Shown: piece after piece, positions 9,663 through 20,959 of the stretch
Numbering within the stretch: position 1 is the first letter of the stretch
How the letters are laid out: every line of letters starts with the position of its first letter
Assembly (NCBI GenBank): GCA_944470555.2
Contig: OX104129.1
Coordinates: 62,985,747-63,049,746 of the forward strand
DNA from: Heterobilharzia americana
Taxonomy: Eukaryota; Platyhelminthes; Trematoda; Strigeidida; Schistosomatidae
DNA length: 64,000 bases
Direction of reading: 5' to 3'
Notes under the pieces: model-generated
Told to the model about the DNA's origin: nothing
Seen by the model: the letters and a program-made list of their open reading frames with translations, nothing else
Databases searched by the model: none
Position numbers and translations under genes: made by a program

Positions 9663-12600
9663 TAACCTCGCCTGGTTAACTAGTTTACTAGTTACTAGCC
9701 GGTCCTAAGCCCGGGTAAAGAGGGAAGGTTGGGCATAGGGCTAGCAACCCTACCCCGTAAAACAAATCTAACCGCTAAAGAAACTTCAAAGCACAAACAA
9801 AATATAAAAAATAATAACAAACTTATTCCCCGTTGGAATCGGAGAGGCGAAATGACACCAGTTGGTGAAAGCCTTCGGGAAGCCAATTGGCCGATGTGTC
9901 TTCTCTCGATGAAAGCGAAAGTAAACGTGGGGACATGGAATGTCCGCACCATGTTTGAACCCAGTAAGGCAGCCCAGATTGCAAAGGAGATGAGAAGGTA
10001 TAACATCGAAGTGCTTGGGATTTGCGAAAGCAGATGGAATGGGAGTGGACTCTCCAAACTGTCAACTGGAAAGGAGAGTCAATAATCTACTCCGATATTG
10101 TCACCCAGACGACAACCACGAGCACACTGAGTTATGGAGTGGCTATCATGATGTCCTCAAGAGCATCGAAGGCTCTCATGCAGTGGGAACCAATCTCCTC
10201 CAGGATCATGACAGCAAGATTCAACTCAAAAGGAAGAAAGGTCACAATCATACAATGTTATGCACCTACAAATAATGCAGAGCAAGAGAAAAAGGAGGAA
10301 TTCTACAGACAACTGCAATCAACACTGGACAAGACGCCAGTTGGCGATATCAAAATTCTAATGGGTGGGGTGACATGAATGCCAAACTGGGAGGGGACAA
10401 CACGGGAAGAGAACTAACCATGGGTCGAGAGGCGCTCGGTGAAATGAATGAGAATGGAGAATTGTTTGCAGAATTCTGTGCATTCAACGATTTGGTGATT
10501 GGAGGCAGTGTGTTCAGGCACAAGGATATCCACAAAGCGACATGGACTTCACCAGATGGACACACTAAAAATCAAATCGACTTTATCTCAATCTCAAGAA
10601 AATGGAGACGCAGTCTACTTAACACAAGGTGAAGAAGAGGAGCAGATGTAGGTTCAGACCACTCACCATCTAGTGCAAGGAACCTTCCAAATCAAGTTAA
10701 AAGCCTTCAAGGAAGCTGGTGATAGACCTCAATTCAAGTACAACACTCGGAAACTGAAGGATGAAACTACAAAGGAGATCTTCAAGGCAGCCATCAAGAC
10801 AAAATGGGAGACATCGAGCAACATCCCTGAAGAAACCTGTGTGGAAGAACACTGGAAGTCTTTGAAAGCTATGTGGAAAGAAACCTGCACAACAGTATTA
10901 GGAAGGAAGAAGAAAGAAGATAAGGAATGGATCTCGACGGATACCTGGAAGCTGGTAGAGCAGGGAGAGGAGGATGGTGAAGCAGAAGATAAACCAGTGC
11001 AGTGCAAGGATGCTCAACGACAAGAGGAACTGAGCACAATGTATATAAAACTGCGCTGGACAAAGAAGTGAAGAAGAGTGCACGCAAAGACAAAAGACAC
11101 TTCTACGAAACACTGGCAAGTGAAGCAGAACAGGCTGCAGGTAAGAGAGACCTGATGACATTGTATCAAATAACCAGGTTGCTATCAGGGAAGAGACCAA
11201 CACAGATGAAACCAATAAAAGATGAAGAAGGAAATTTAATTACGAAAGAAGAGAAACAGAGGAAACAATGGGCCGACCACTTCAAGAAGCTCTTGAATCG
11301 ACCACCACCTACACTTCGTCCAGAAATACCACCTGCAGCCGCTGAATTACAAGTGAACATTAATCCCCCAACGAAAATGGAAGTCCTGAACGCCATAAAG
11401 CTACTGAAATGCGGGAAAGCAGCAGGACCAGACGGGATCCCCCCAGAAGCACTGAGAACAGACGCAGAGACAACAGCGTACATGCTCACACCACTATTGC
11501 AGAAGGTGTGGAAGGAAGAGAAGGTACCTGTCTAGTGATTGGAAGAAGGGTTACCTTGTCAAACTGCCGAAGAAAGGAGACCTCAGTGCTTGCAAGAACT
11601 GGCGCGGAATCACTCTCCTGTCCACCCAAAGCAAGTAAAATATTAAGCCGCATCATCCTAGAGAGGCTTAAAGACGCACTGGATTCAAAACTGCGACCGG
11701 AACAGGCAGGCCGGCTTCAGGAAGTACAAATCATGTGCAGACCAAATTGCAACGCTTCGTATCATCATAGAACAGAGCGTAGAATGGCAATCAGCTCTCT
11801 ACCTCAACTTCATCGACTTTGAGAAGGCCTTTGACAGCGTCGACCGAGAAGTAATTTGGAAACTGCTTCAATACTACGGAGTACCGCAAACCTTTATCCG
11901 CCTCATTCAACAACTATATGAAGACTCCACATGCCGGCCAAGTAATTCACAATGGGAAGCTCAGTGATGCTTTTGAAGTGAAGACAGGAGTGAAACAAGG
12001 TTGCCTACTATCCCCCCCCCCGTGGTCTAGTGGACTGGATCATGCAGCAAACAGTGGGGAGCGAGAGGAGGGGGATACGCTGGCTGGACTGCGGAAAACA
12101 ACCTAGAAGACTTGGATTTCGCCGATTACTTGTGCCTGATGTCACACAAACTTGAAGATCTACAGGTGAAAACTGACAAGTTGATAGAAGAGGCAGCGAA
12201 GATGGGAATTCAAGTGAATATAGAGAAGACAGAAGTGATGAAGATACCGCACCACCACCATCAACAACAACAACAAACTCCAATCACCGTCAACGGGAGA
12301 AACTTGAAGGAAGTAACCTCCTTCACTTATCTAGGAAGCACTGTTTCAACTACAGGCGGGACGGACGAGGACGTCAAAGTCAGAATCGGAAAAGCAAGAC
12401 AGGCGTTCATTAGCCTGAAACCAGTGTGGAGATCTTCTGCACTCAGCATGTGGAACAAGATACGGATTTTCAACACCAACGTCAAGTCAGTGCTCTTGTA
12501 TGGCTCAGAGACTTGGCGCGTTACGAAAGGCATTTCCAATAAACTACAGACATTCATCGACAACTGCTTACGCTCGCTGCTGAAGATCAGATGGCCAGAA

Positions 12601-12935
12601 AAATAAGCAACAAGGAACTCTGGGAACGAACCAACCAAGAACCTATCACGCAACAAATATGCAGGAAGAAGTGGAGATGGATTGGCCATGCACTGAGAAG
12701 GCCGACTGAGGACATCACGCGTCAGGCCAGGTCCTCGAGTGGAATCCCCATGGGAAGCGACGAGTTGGACGTCCGAGGGTGACATGGAGGAGGTCGTGCG
12801 AGGAGGAAATGAGAGGTTGTGGGCTGTCGTGGGACCAGGTTCAAAAGATTTCGGAGAACAGAGGTCACTGGAGGCGTGCTACTGAAGCCCTATGTTCCAC
12901 TAGGAACCCAAGGGACTAATAAAATAATATGTAAA
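9663..12935 (+). mobile_element. RTE-clade retrotransposon, copy B (full length, defective)
   Basis: Complete from the AACCTCGCCTGG 5' end to an AT-rich 3' tail after STRNPRD. It encodes endonuclease (WNVRTM near 9940), then RT (KAAGPDGIP near 11420, a damaged FADD with FADY near 12117) and the C-terminal WRRATEALCSTRNP tail. Broken by an expanded GGGTGGGGTG at the GDMN motif (about 10365), an insertion at 11530, extra bases at 11630 and 11930, a C-tract at 12011 and the 12730 insertion. Flanked by the target duplication AAGATTCATTT. It lies sense to MUTYH, within its intron. Confidence 0.93.
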
Positions 12936-13930
12936 AAGATTCATTTCACTTTCGAAGGCAAACACTTTTGGTAAATTGGTGATGTAGCTATGGCGAGTCT
13001 ATTAGGACCGTTATTAGCTGATGTATATGTCACATATTGAGCTACTAACGGCTTAGGATCTAATCAGTAATATCACATTCTATAGAAAGTACGTTGATGA
13101 CATCATTGTAATATCTTACACAGATGAGGATGCCAGGGGTTTGTTAAAAAGGCTTAATACCGTACACGATCATATCAGCCTGATATGTGAGGAAGAGAAT
13201 GACAACCAACTTGCACTTCATGATATACTGTTGTACCGGAGGGAAGATAGATCTAGCAGACGATCAATCTATAGAAACTCTACTTGAACGGGACAGTACG
13301 TGAGTTTCTACAGCTTTTGTCCAATGAAATATAAGAGAGGCTTAGTAAGTTGCTTATTCAATAGGACCCAACGTATATGTACATCCGATACAATGGATAA
13401 TGACAGTGAATTTCTGACGGATACACTCATGGAAAACGGATATCCATTACAGCTGACCCAAGAGCCTATAAATGCCTCGGTCACGAAGAAGGATATATTG
13501 CTTAAAATAACGCACAAAGGGGAAATGAGTACTATGATATTGAAACAGAGATTAAACATACTATGCAGCTCAGTTCATCATTGTTGAGACAACAAACCAC
13601 CCGCTTCGCCACAAACCTAAACCTTACATAAATGATTATGTTACATCCCACTGTGTTTACCAATTCACATGTATGTGAGTAGATACACATTTATAGGGAG
13701 AAGTAATCGTGCTGTGTAGACTAGGGTGGGTGAACAGTTTAACACACAAACCTGATGATAGACATCCATCTTCATCTATAGCAAAATATATCATCAAAGT
13801 GAACCATAAGGTTAATATCGGAAAACAGCATTCGAGATATTATATGGGAAGAGTCAGGGGCACATAATGAAATCTGCCGAAGCATTAGCCATTAGTAAAC
13901 CTAAGGCCCCGTTGCGTACATGAAACCAAT
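12936..13930 (+). mobile_element. Penelope-like element, continuation (RT palm to GIY-YIG)
   Basis: Resumes the element interrupted at 9662: FTFEGKHF, a VAMASLLGPLLADVY segment, KYVDDIIVISY (about 13090), and the thumb region with SFCPMKYKRGLVSCLF (about 13310-13370). The GIY-YIG remnant has FIGRSNRAV (about 13690). The tail includes SIAKYIIKVNHKVN (about 13780). It contains stops and small frameshifts, the longest open part being 13300-13587. It belongs to a different PLE family from the one at 45.7 kb. Confidence 0.82.
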
Positions 13931-14169
13931 TTGTTGTTTCACTTAATTTACGTTAGTAATCCTTATCTGATTACATAACTAGGATGAGTGTCATAACCTT
14001 TTCATATTCATTATATTTCACCTTCATTTTCATATAAAAATTGGCTTGAAACAAGTAAATGAGTGGGGGGATAAGATTGTTTGAAATCTACTGCACAAAT
14101 ACATCCATACATATTGTTCGTCTACTAATTACGTTATCGTGATTTATTAAAGGGACTAATTTATGTTTA

Positions 14170-14475
14170 GCAATGATGGGCAGTGGAATCCAGGATGCGC
14201 ACTTCGTCCTATTTGGGACTCGTCAGCTGGATGCACCCGCCTCAAAGTGAGTGTTGTTCTCACCGGGACTCGGACCCAGGGGCGACCGCTTCGGACGCCA
14301 GCGCGTTATCCACTACACCACCGAGCCACGATAGCCACTTCTTGTGCGACGGGTATAGGTTTAGTGTTATTGCTTGTATTACACCGTCGTTGATTGGACC
14401 GAATTGATCAGTCTCTGTTGGCATATGGGCTCCTATGAGGAGGCCTCGATATTGCCTGTCTTTTAACTATGTTTA
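14170..14475 (-). mobile_element. Sm-alpha-type SINE (tRNA-derived, with hammerhead)
   Basis: On the minus strand the order is: leader (about 14475-14340), a tRNA-like pol III promoter region (about 14335-14255, with a B-box-like GGTCCGAGTCCC), then the hammerhead at 14188-14232. The leader end at 14475 is followed directly by another hammerhead unit, so this is a head-to-tail partial dimer. The element is intronic and antisense to MUTYH. Confidence 0.85.
14188..14232 (-). ncRNA. Hammerhead ribozyme, Sm-alpha type
   Basis: Stem I ATCCAG/CTGGAT, core CTGACGA, stem II GTCC/GGAC with a CAAATA loop, then GAAG instead of GAAA, and the palindromic short stem III ending in ATC at the cleavage site. 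The change replaces the usual A15.1-U16.1 pair with G-U. Cleavage activity may be reduced. Confidence 0.85.
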
Positions 14476-14503
14476 GTAATGATGGGCAGTGGCTAGCAGT
14501 GGA

Positions 14504-14548
14504 ATCCAAGATGCGCATTTCGTCCTATTTGGGACTCGTCAGCTGGAT
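14504..14548 (-). ncRNA. Hammerhead ribozyme, Sm-alpha type, intact core
   Basis: Core CTGACGA and GAAA are intact, stem II is GTCC/GGAC, and stem III is the palindrome ATGCGCAT. Stem I is ATCCAG/TTGGAT with one G-U pair. The expected cleavage site follows GCATC. It is the start of the second unit of a tandem pair with the SINE at 14170-14475. Confidence 0.9.
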
Positions 14549-14559
14549 GTACCTGCTAA

Positions 14560-14945
14560 TTGTTTCAAATTATCATTATTATTACAGTCTTTGTTAATTC
14601 AAAGTTTATTTTTTCCCCATGGTTTCTTAACTGATGGCTACGTGACCATCTGAGATAACCGTAGATTGCCAAACTTAAATTGATACTGAGTGATGATAGG
14701 TGAGATGAAAATTTAGGTAACAGGATTCGAAAAAGTAATGTTTAAGTTACCCGCCTGATGATCTACCAACTGAGATACGAAACCCGGTAGCCGATCAGAT
14801 CGTATATCCATTCCATCCACCAAAAGTTTTTCTACCCAGCTGTTAAGTGAGTCTGTGATACGAAAGACTCCTATAAAATTAGACAAAGCTGTATGGAAGG
14901 GAACGGAATTTAAAAACTAAGGTTAGTGAAAATATTCATGCTATC
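14560..14945. other. Intronic sequence, no gene seen
   Basis: Low-complexity AT-rich sequence. A tRNA-like block on the minus strand near 14740-14800 looks like a SINE head, but it cannot be tied to a family. Confidence 0.5.
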
Positions 14946-14949
14946 GAAG

Positions 14950-15300
14950 GGGTCAAAGAATGGAAATATCTGCGACTTTGTGACCAACTTTTGGCTAAGT
15001 CTCTGAGAGTTGTCATCCACTGATTCCTATCGTCTTGAGGACTCCAACCATATAGTCTACACCACCTTAACAATAATCAAGTACCCGTGGCACCTTTTAA
15101 TCTGATCTCCCTGAACTTTTTTCGAACCTAATCCCAATTCACCTAGCATTGCTCGTCGAGGTAGGCGGTGTCTCGATATCTACAACACATCTGAATGCCA
15201 ATCCAACGAAAGAAATCTTTCCCAAGAAGTTTATTTTCAGAAGCTGCACAGTCTTATAAATATCAAAAGGATTTTCATTATGGAATCACTATATAAATCT
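14950..15300. repeat. Degenerate RTE 3'-end pieces
   Basis: Contains sequence related to the SR2-type RTE 3' ends seen at 29745-30480 and 31660-32420. No open frame survives. Confidence 0.4.
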
Positions 15301-15439
15301 GGAATACTTCTACGTTACATTGTCGATATGTCAGGCACTGAACTGTCTACTAGGTACCTGGCATTCTTGAACCCGTTCATACAGACGAACCTGTAAACAT
15401 TCTGATAATGATAGATTTGAATTTCAAGTTGGTATTTAT

Positions 15440-15575
15440 CACGGACTGACATCAGTTGGAGAATCGTAGGAAATTTTGGAGCACTAGGCAGCTATTTCAT
15501 CCCAGTATGGGAATCCTCAGGTTCCACAGCAGGCACGTTACCAGTGAGCCACTTGGTTGCAATTTGTCTATGCGG
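15440..15575 (-). mobile_element. Decayed SINE of the second hammerhead family
   Basis: The minus strand ends with the family's CTGATGTCAGTCCGTGA-like terminus (about 15440-15455). The ribozyme region is recognisable (GAAATAGCTGCC) but its CTGAGGA core is altered. Confidence 0.6.
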
Positions 15576-15594
15576 CTAAGAGTTTTAATTTCTT

Positions 15595-15910
15595 TTCGGT
15601 ATGACAATGATATCAACAAATTTTATTACCTTACCCACTGGAGTACCGACCATTCAAAGAAACTGTACGCTTTATATGCGATTGGTAACAGTAGACAGTT
15701 ATTTAGACTTATTAAGGAAACTGAGGGTAAAAGGTCAACAACGGTTAGTGAGACCATTGCAGAGAAGGATCGCTCTGCTATTCACTAGCAGGGGAGACAT
15801 CACAGAAGACAGTTTTCTTAAATTCAATGAAACAGATGTCCTCAAATGCCTAAAATCATTAAAACCCTCACAAACCCACCAATTAGATGGTATTTCCAGT
15901 ATTCTATTCT
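15595..15910 (+). mobile_element. SR2-type RTE reverse-transcriptase fragment
   Basis: Translation pieces LYAIGNSRQLFRLIKETEG, SETIAEKDRSAIH and ITEDSFLKFNETDVLKCLKS, followed by LDGISSILF, match the N-terminal RT region of SR2-like RTE elements. The parts lie in two frames. It is a short remnant, not a gene. Confidence 0.65.
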
Positions 15911-16244
15911 ATGTCCTGATATTCTATGACATCCATTCACAAACATTCATCATGAGTACCTTTTTGCGATGAATGATATTTAAATAAGAGTGTAGGGAAT
16001 TAATGTGGTTCTGCTACCAAAGTTTATATCTTCTGGATCAAGTGTGAAACTCCGACCGATAGCAATAACCTCAACACTCGCAAAAGCAATGCTGATGTTG
16101 TTACTTCGTATGGTTGAACTTGTGTAGCAGGCTTTCGGTGGTAAAACTAATTGGCGGAGGAACCCAGAAAGAGTACTTTACTTGCTGCAGTTGTTTTGTA
16201 TCATAAAATTATTGCCAATGTGGACAAATGTGCTGAGTACGTTA

Positions 16245-18163
16245 TTATTATTTGTCCCTTGGGTTCCTAGTGGAACATACCACTTCAGTAGCACGTCTCC
16301 AGTGCACTCTGTTCTCTGCAATCTTTTGAACCTGGCTCCACGACAGCCCACAAGCTCTCATTTCTTCCTCACACGATCTCCTCCATGTCACCCTCGCCTA
16401 CGACGCCCAACTCGTCGTTTCACCTTTGATTCCACTCGACAGCCTGGCCTGGCGCGTGATGTCCCGAATGGTCTAAACAATGCATGCCCAATCCGTCTCT
16501 ATTTTCTTCTGCATATTTGTTGAGCAATAGGTTCTTGGTTGGTTCGTCGTCAGCCAGCCAGAGTTCCTTGTTGCTTATTCTTATTATTCTGGCCATCTGA
16601 GCTTCAGTAAGCAGCGTAGGCAGTTGTTGATGGAATTCTGTAGTTTGTTAGAAATGCCTTTCGTAACGCGCCAAGTCTCTGAAGTATACAGAAGCACTGA
16701 CTTGACCGGATTAGTGTTGAAAACGTGGATCTTGTTCACGCTTTATGCTGAGTGCAGAAGACCTTCATACTGGTTTCAGGTTAATAAACGCCTGTCTTGC
16801 TTTTCTGATCCTGGTTGCTTTTGACGTCCTCGTCTGTGCCGCCTGTAATTTAAAGAGTGCTGCCCTGCCTAGGTAAATGAAAGAGACTACTTTCTTTAGG
16901 TTTCACTCTCCCGTTGATGATGATTGATGCTTGTTGTTGCTGGAGTTGTTAGTGCGGTATCTTCATCATCTCTGTCTTCTCTACGTTCATCTGTAGGAAG
17001 TCCCGTCTTCGCTGCCCTGCCCAGCCTCTTCTGTCAACTTGTCAGTTTTCGCCTGTAGATCTTCAAGTTTGTGTGACATCAGACACAAGTCATCACTGGC
17101 GAAATCCAAATCGTCTAGGTTCTTTTCAGCGATCCACCTAGCATATCCCCCTCTTCTCACAGCTCCTCACTGTTTGCTGCATGATCTAGTCCAGTCGACC
17201 ACAATCAGGAATATCATGGGTGATAGTAGGCAACCTTCTTTCACTCCTGTCTCCACTTCAAAAGCATCACTGAGCTTCCCATTGTGAATTACTTGACATG
17301 TGGCGTCGTCATATAGTTGCTGAATGAGCTTGATAAATGTTTGTGGTATTCTGTATTGTTGCAACAGTTGCCAAATTACTTGTCGGTCGACGCTGTCAAA
17401 AACCTTCTCAAAGTCGATGAAGTTGAGATAGAGGGTTGATTGCCATTCTATACTCTGTTCTATGATGATGCGAAGCGTTGTAATTTGGTCCACACATAAC
17501 TTGTACTTCCTGAATCCAGCCAGTCCGTTCCGGTTGTAGTTTTGAATCCAGCGCATCCTTTAGTCTCTCCAGGATGATGCGGCCTAATATTTTGCTTTGA
17601 GTGGACAGCAGCATGATTTCTCGCCACTTCTTGCAAACACTGAGGTCTCCCTTCGTCGGCAGTTTGACAAGGTAACCCTTCTTCCAATCAATTGGCAGTT
17701 ACCTTCCCTTCCTTCCACACCTTCTGCAATACTGGTGTGAGTATGCAAGCTGTTGTTCCTGCATCTGCTCTCAGTGCTTCTGGTGGGATCCCATCTAGTC
17801 TGCTGCTTTCCCACATTTCAGTAGCTTTATGGCGTTCAGGACTTCCACTTTTGTTGGAGGATTTATGTTCACTTGTAGTTCAGCGGCTGCAGGTGGTATT
17901 TCTGGATGAAGTACAGGTGATGATCGATTCAGGAGTTTTTTGAAGTGGTCAGCCCATTGCTTACTTTGTTTCTCCTCTTTGGCAACTGGGTTTCGTTCAT
18001 CATTTATTGGTTCCGTCTGCGTTGATCTCTTCCCGGATAGTAACCTGGTTATTTGATATGATGTTGTCAGGTCTCTGTCTCTCCTGCCAGCAGCCTGTTC
18101 TGCTTCACTTGCAAGTGTGTCGTAGAAGTGTCTTTTGTCTTTGCGCACACTCTTCTTCACTGC
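16245..18163 (-). mobile_element. Diverged RTE-clade fragment, copy E
   Basis: Minus-strand homologue of the RTE elements from the KKSVRKDKRHFYDTLASEAE region (about 18160) through RT (NFIDFEKVFDSVDR near 17400) to the 3' tail at 16245. It is clearly older than copies A-D, with many substitutions and frameshifts. It lacks the endonuclease part. Confidence 0.9.
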
Positions 18164-18935
18164 TGAGTATGTTAGATCTGTCTTTTCAGACTACACTTCT
18201 GACTCTGATTCTATCCGTAGATGTCTTTCAAATGAATATGCTTTCGAGAATTCATATTTTATCGTGGATTTCAAGCTGACTGTATTGTTATTTTTCTGAG
18301 AGAAAGTGATACAGTTTATATGGAAGGGAAGAGCTCCGCTTGACTACGTGGTGGAAATGGTGTGCTTTAAAATGCTGTTTTTCTCCTTTTCTTTTCTTTA
18401 GTGTTGTGGATGACTTGCCTACCTCAACTGATATTAGCTTTGTCGGATGTGTATGCCAGTCACCTCTTCTTCAGTTTAATAAGTTGTGAGAGGAAATTGG
18501 TTACTAGTCCTTCTTGAATGGTGTCACACATACTCAATCTGTCAACATGTCAGGTGGCTAGTGAACTTCAGCTGAAGAGTTGAAGAAGACTCATTTGATG
18601 ACTCTTGTTTTGTTGATGGTGTTGTAGTGGAGGTTTTATGAAGTGTGAAGCATGTTGGTTTATGTTTCGCTTTTCATTTTCCCTGTTCATATTCTATGGA
18701 TGTTGAGGGAAATGCTTCATCTGACGTTTTCAATAGGGAAGCTCAGATTGTCTAGGATCACTCAAGCTACTCTCCTCTAATGTCTAGCTAATTTCTTTGT
18801 TATATGTGTGCTTACTTATTGTTCTGTGTTATTTTTCCGTGGACTCGGAAAAAAGGACTATGGTGTATTGCGTAGGATTTTGACGACTGTTGGTAAAGCA
18901 AGTGGTACACCATTGAGGGGACTGATAAACTCGGT
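18164..18935. other. Intronic sequence, no gene seen
   Basis: Sequence between two RTE fragments. No long frame, repeat family or exon signal was recognised. Confidence 0.5.
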
Positions 18936-19745
18936 TGTGGAGTAGATCTACACACTGACTATTTCAGGTTAATGAAGGAGGGTCTGTCTTGCTGTCTTTC
19001 GAATTCTGGTTTTCACATCCTTATGTGTGCTGCCGTCACCTGTAGTTGAAACGATGCTGCCTTGTCTAGGTAAAGAGGTAGGTGAAAGAGACAACTTCCT
19101 TCAGATTTCTCCCGTTAATGATGGTTGTCGTTGTTGTTGTTATTGTTGATTGAGTATCCTCATCACCTCTGTCTTCTACACGTTCACCTGAAGAAAGTCC
19201 CGTCCTCCTTCACTACCTCACCTCGCCTCTTCTGCCAGACAACTTGTTAGTTTTCGTTTATAGATCTTCGAGTTTATGTGACAAGACATAGGACAGAAAT
19301 CATCATCTCTGGCGAAATCCAAATCTCCTAGGATCGAAAAGCGTATGCCCATCTTCTCATAGTTCCTCACAGTTGTCTGTTGTATGATCTAGTCCAGTCA
19401 AGTCGACCACAGTTGGGAAGATCATCGGTGATGATAGTAGGCGGCATCCTTGTCTTACTCCTTCCTGTCATCAATTCACTTCAAAGACATCATCACTGAG
19501 CTTTCTACTGTGTTGTGAACCACTTGTCATGTAGTATCCTCATATAGGATAGCATCTAGCTGTTGAATGAGGTTGAATGAGATTTGTGTTGTTGAAACGG
19601 TAGTGTTGAAGGAGCTGCGTATCAAATTATTTGTCGGTCGACGCTGTCGAACGCCGGTCTTTCTAAAGTCGATGAAGTTGAGGTTGAGTTGACTGTTATT
19701 TTGTACTCTGTTTCATGGTGATGCGTAGTGTTGCTGCCTCAACTT
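18936..19745 (-). mobile_element. Third copy of the old RTE fragment
   Basis: Near-identical to 8441-9170 in the same orientation, differing by scattered bases and a small duplication near 19565-19580. It then extends slightly further into RT sequence. It starts abruptly at 18936 in a part of the fragment that is not an element end. Confidence 0.85.
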
Positions 19746-19818
19746 GCATTATTTTTGATCTAAGTAATTTCCTTTTCACTCCATTTTTATTGTTATTATT
19801 GTGTATTGTCTCCATTAG

Positions 19819-20024
19819 GTCTTTTAGCTGGCTTATGGGAATTTCCTAGTTACACTGTTGAAACATTCGACAATAAGAATGTGAAACCCGTAAAGGAACA
19901 ACGCCAAATTGATGACGTTGAATCATTTTTACCTTTGGCGCTTAATCGAATTACAAGTGCATTGAAGAATTCTTCATCCAGTATAGTATCATGTGATGAT
20001 TTCAGGGTTCAGTCAGTTGGAGAG
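19819..20024 (+). CDS. MUTYH: Adenine DNA glycosylase (MUTYH), NUDIX-like domain exon
   Basis: Continues the exon ending at 4319 after a 15.5-kb intron. The acceptor is ccattag at 19812-19818. The first two bases complete a Gly codon, and the exon then reads LLAGLWEFPSYTVE, matching the hallmark LLAGLWEFPSV of MUTYH. The exon ends at VGE before gtaatt (20025), in phase 0. In between is a variable charged stretch (KPVKEQRQIDDVESFLPLAL). This domain reads the 8-oxoG strand. The ATG-free start confirms that it is an internal exon. The flanking intron is full of RTE, PLE and SINE copies. Confidence 0.93.
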
Positions 20025-20134
20025 GTAATTTTGCTACACATTTCTGTTTGTTGATTATTTATTTATTTTAAAAACGAATTGGATAGAAAAAGGGGGCCAA
20101 CTTTTAAAAGGTTACTGTCCATTATGTACTGACA

Positions 20135-20235
20135 TCAATTGGGTGTAGTTGTGGAATCATTGGAAACCTAAAAGTACTGAACAGCTGTTTCGTCCTAGTA
20201 TAGAAGTTCCTCAGCAGTGTACATCTATCACCCTG
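20135..20235 (-). mobile_element. 3' part of a SINE of the second hammerhead family
   Basis: Only the ribozyme and terminal segment remain. The hammerhead-like part is at 20174-20220: CTGAGGA and GAAA cores are present, but stem II (ACUU against GGAC) does not pair. Confidence 0.65.
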
Positions 20236-20959
20236 TCAGGAATGAAAACGTAGAGAAAAAAGAAATTAGTTATTGAGGAATTATTGACAGGGATACCCTC
20301 AAAGAAGCATTCACAATTTCTGTTTCCCGTTTCTTGATAACAGGGGGAACAAGAAAGTTGTAGCATAATCATTGTTTGCTTTGATTGTAGGCTATTTTTA
20401 TTACCAGACAAAGTCACTGATTTATATGATTTCTTAGACTTCATTCTGTTTTAAATTTTAAGGTTTCTCTTTGGAAACACAACTCATTCAATACTAATAG
20501 TATAGATGAAGCTGCGATTCATTGATTTAAGCAGATTACTGATAAATAGTGGATCAAAAGTTCATGTCACGTCCCACCTACTGAGGTTAAGATAGCTAGT
20601 GAGTATCATTAACCTTGAAACAATAGGTGTGCCTCATTGCCTAGTTCATGACGAATGTCCACAAGGTTACTGAGTATATTTCGAATACAATTTGATTATT
20701 CAACTTTGGCTTGTTTCTCAGATGAGTGCATTGTGTAATAGCCGTATTATATGAACGCATCTACCTTTCATCTAGGTACTTTTTCCCTTGATATGCTGAT
20801 AGGTGTGGGAACATAAAGACTTATGCAGCAATACATAGTCCTGTATTTATTTTGATGATGATAACTAAGGGAAGTACTTGAATCAATACTGCAATTCAGT
20901 GTACAGTACTCCTTTCAAAAAGTTTAATATATTTGACTATATCAACCCAACTGTGTTGT
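20236..20959. other. Intronic sequence, no gene seen
   Basis: AT-rich sequence without recognised elements. Confidence 0.5.

Larger units (their letters stand above)
8170..11771. repeat. Right arm of the large inverted duplication
   Basis: Reverse complement of about 1-3864. It lacks about 270 bp that the left arm has: the junction is near 8325-8345, where sequence matching 3429 meets sequence matching 3708. RTE copy B continues past 11771 while the left arm is cut by the window, so the outer boundary is not visible. Confidence 0.93.

Noticed and set aside
19806..20054. Treating this open frame as a small stand-alone gene
   Set aside because: It has no ATG start and is bounded by splice sites; the sequence is the MUTYH exon 19819-20024.
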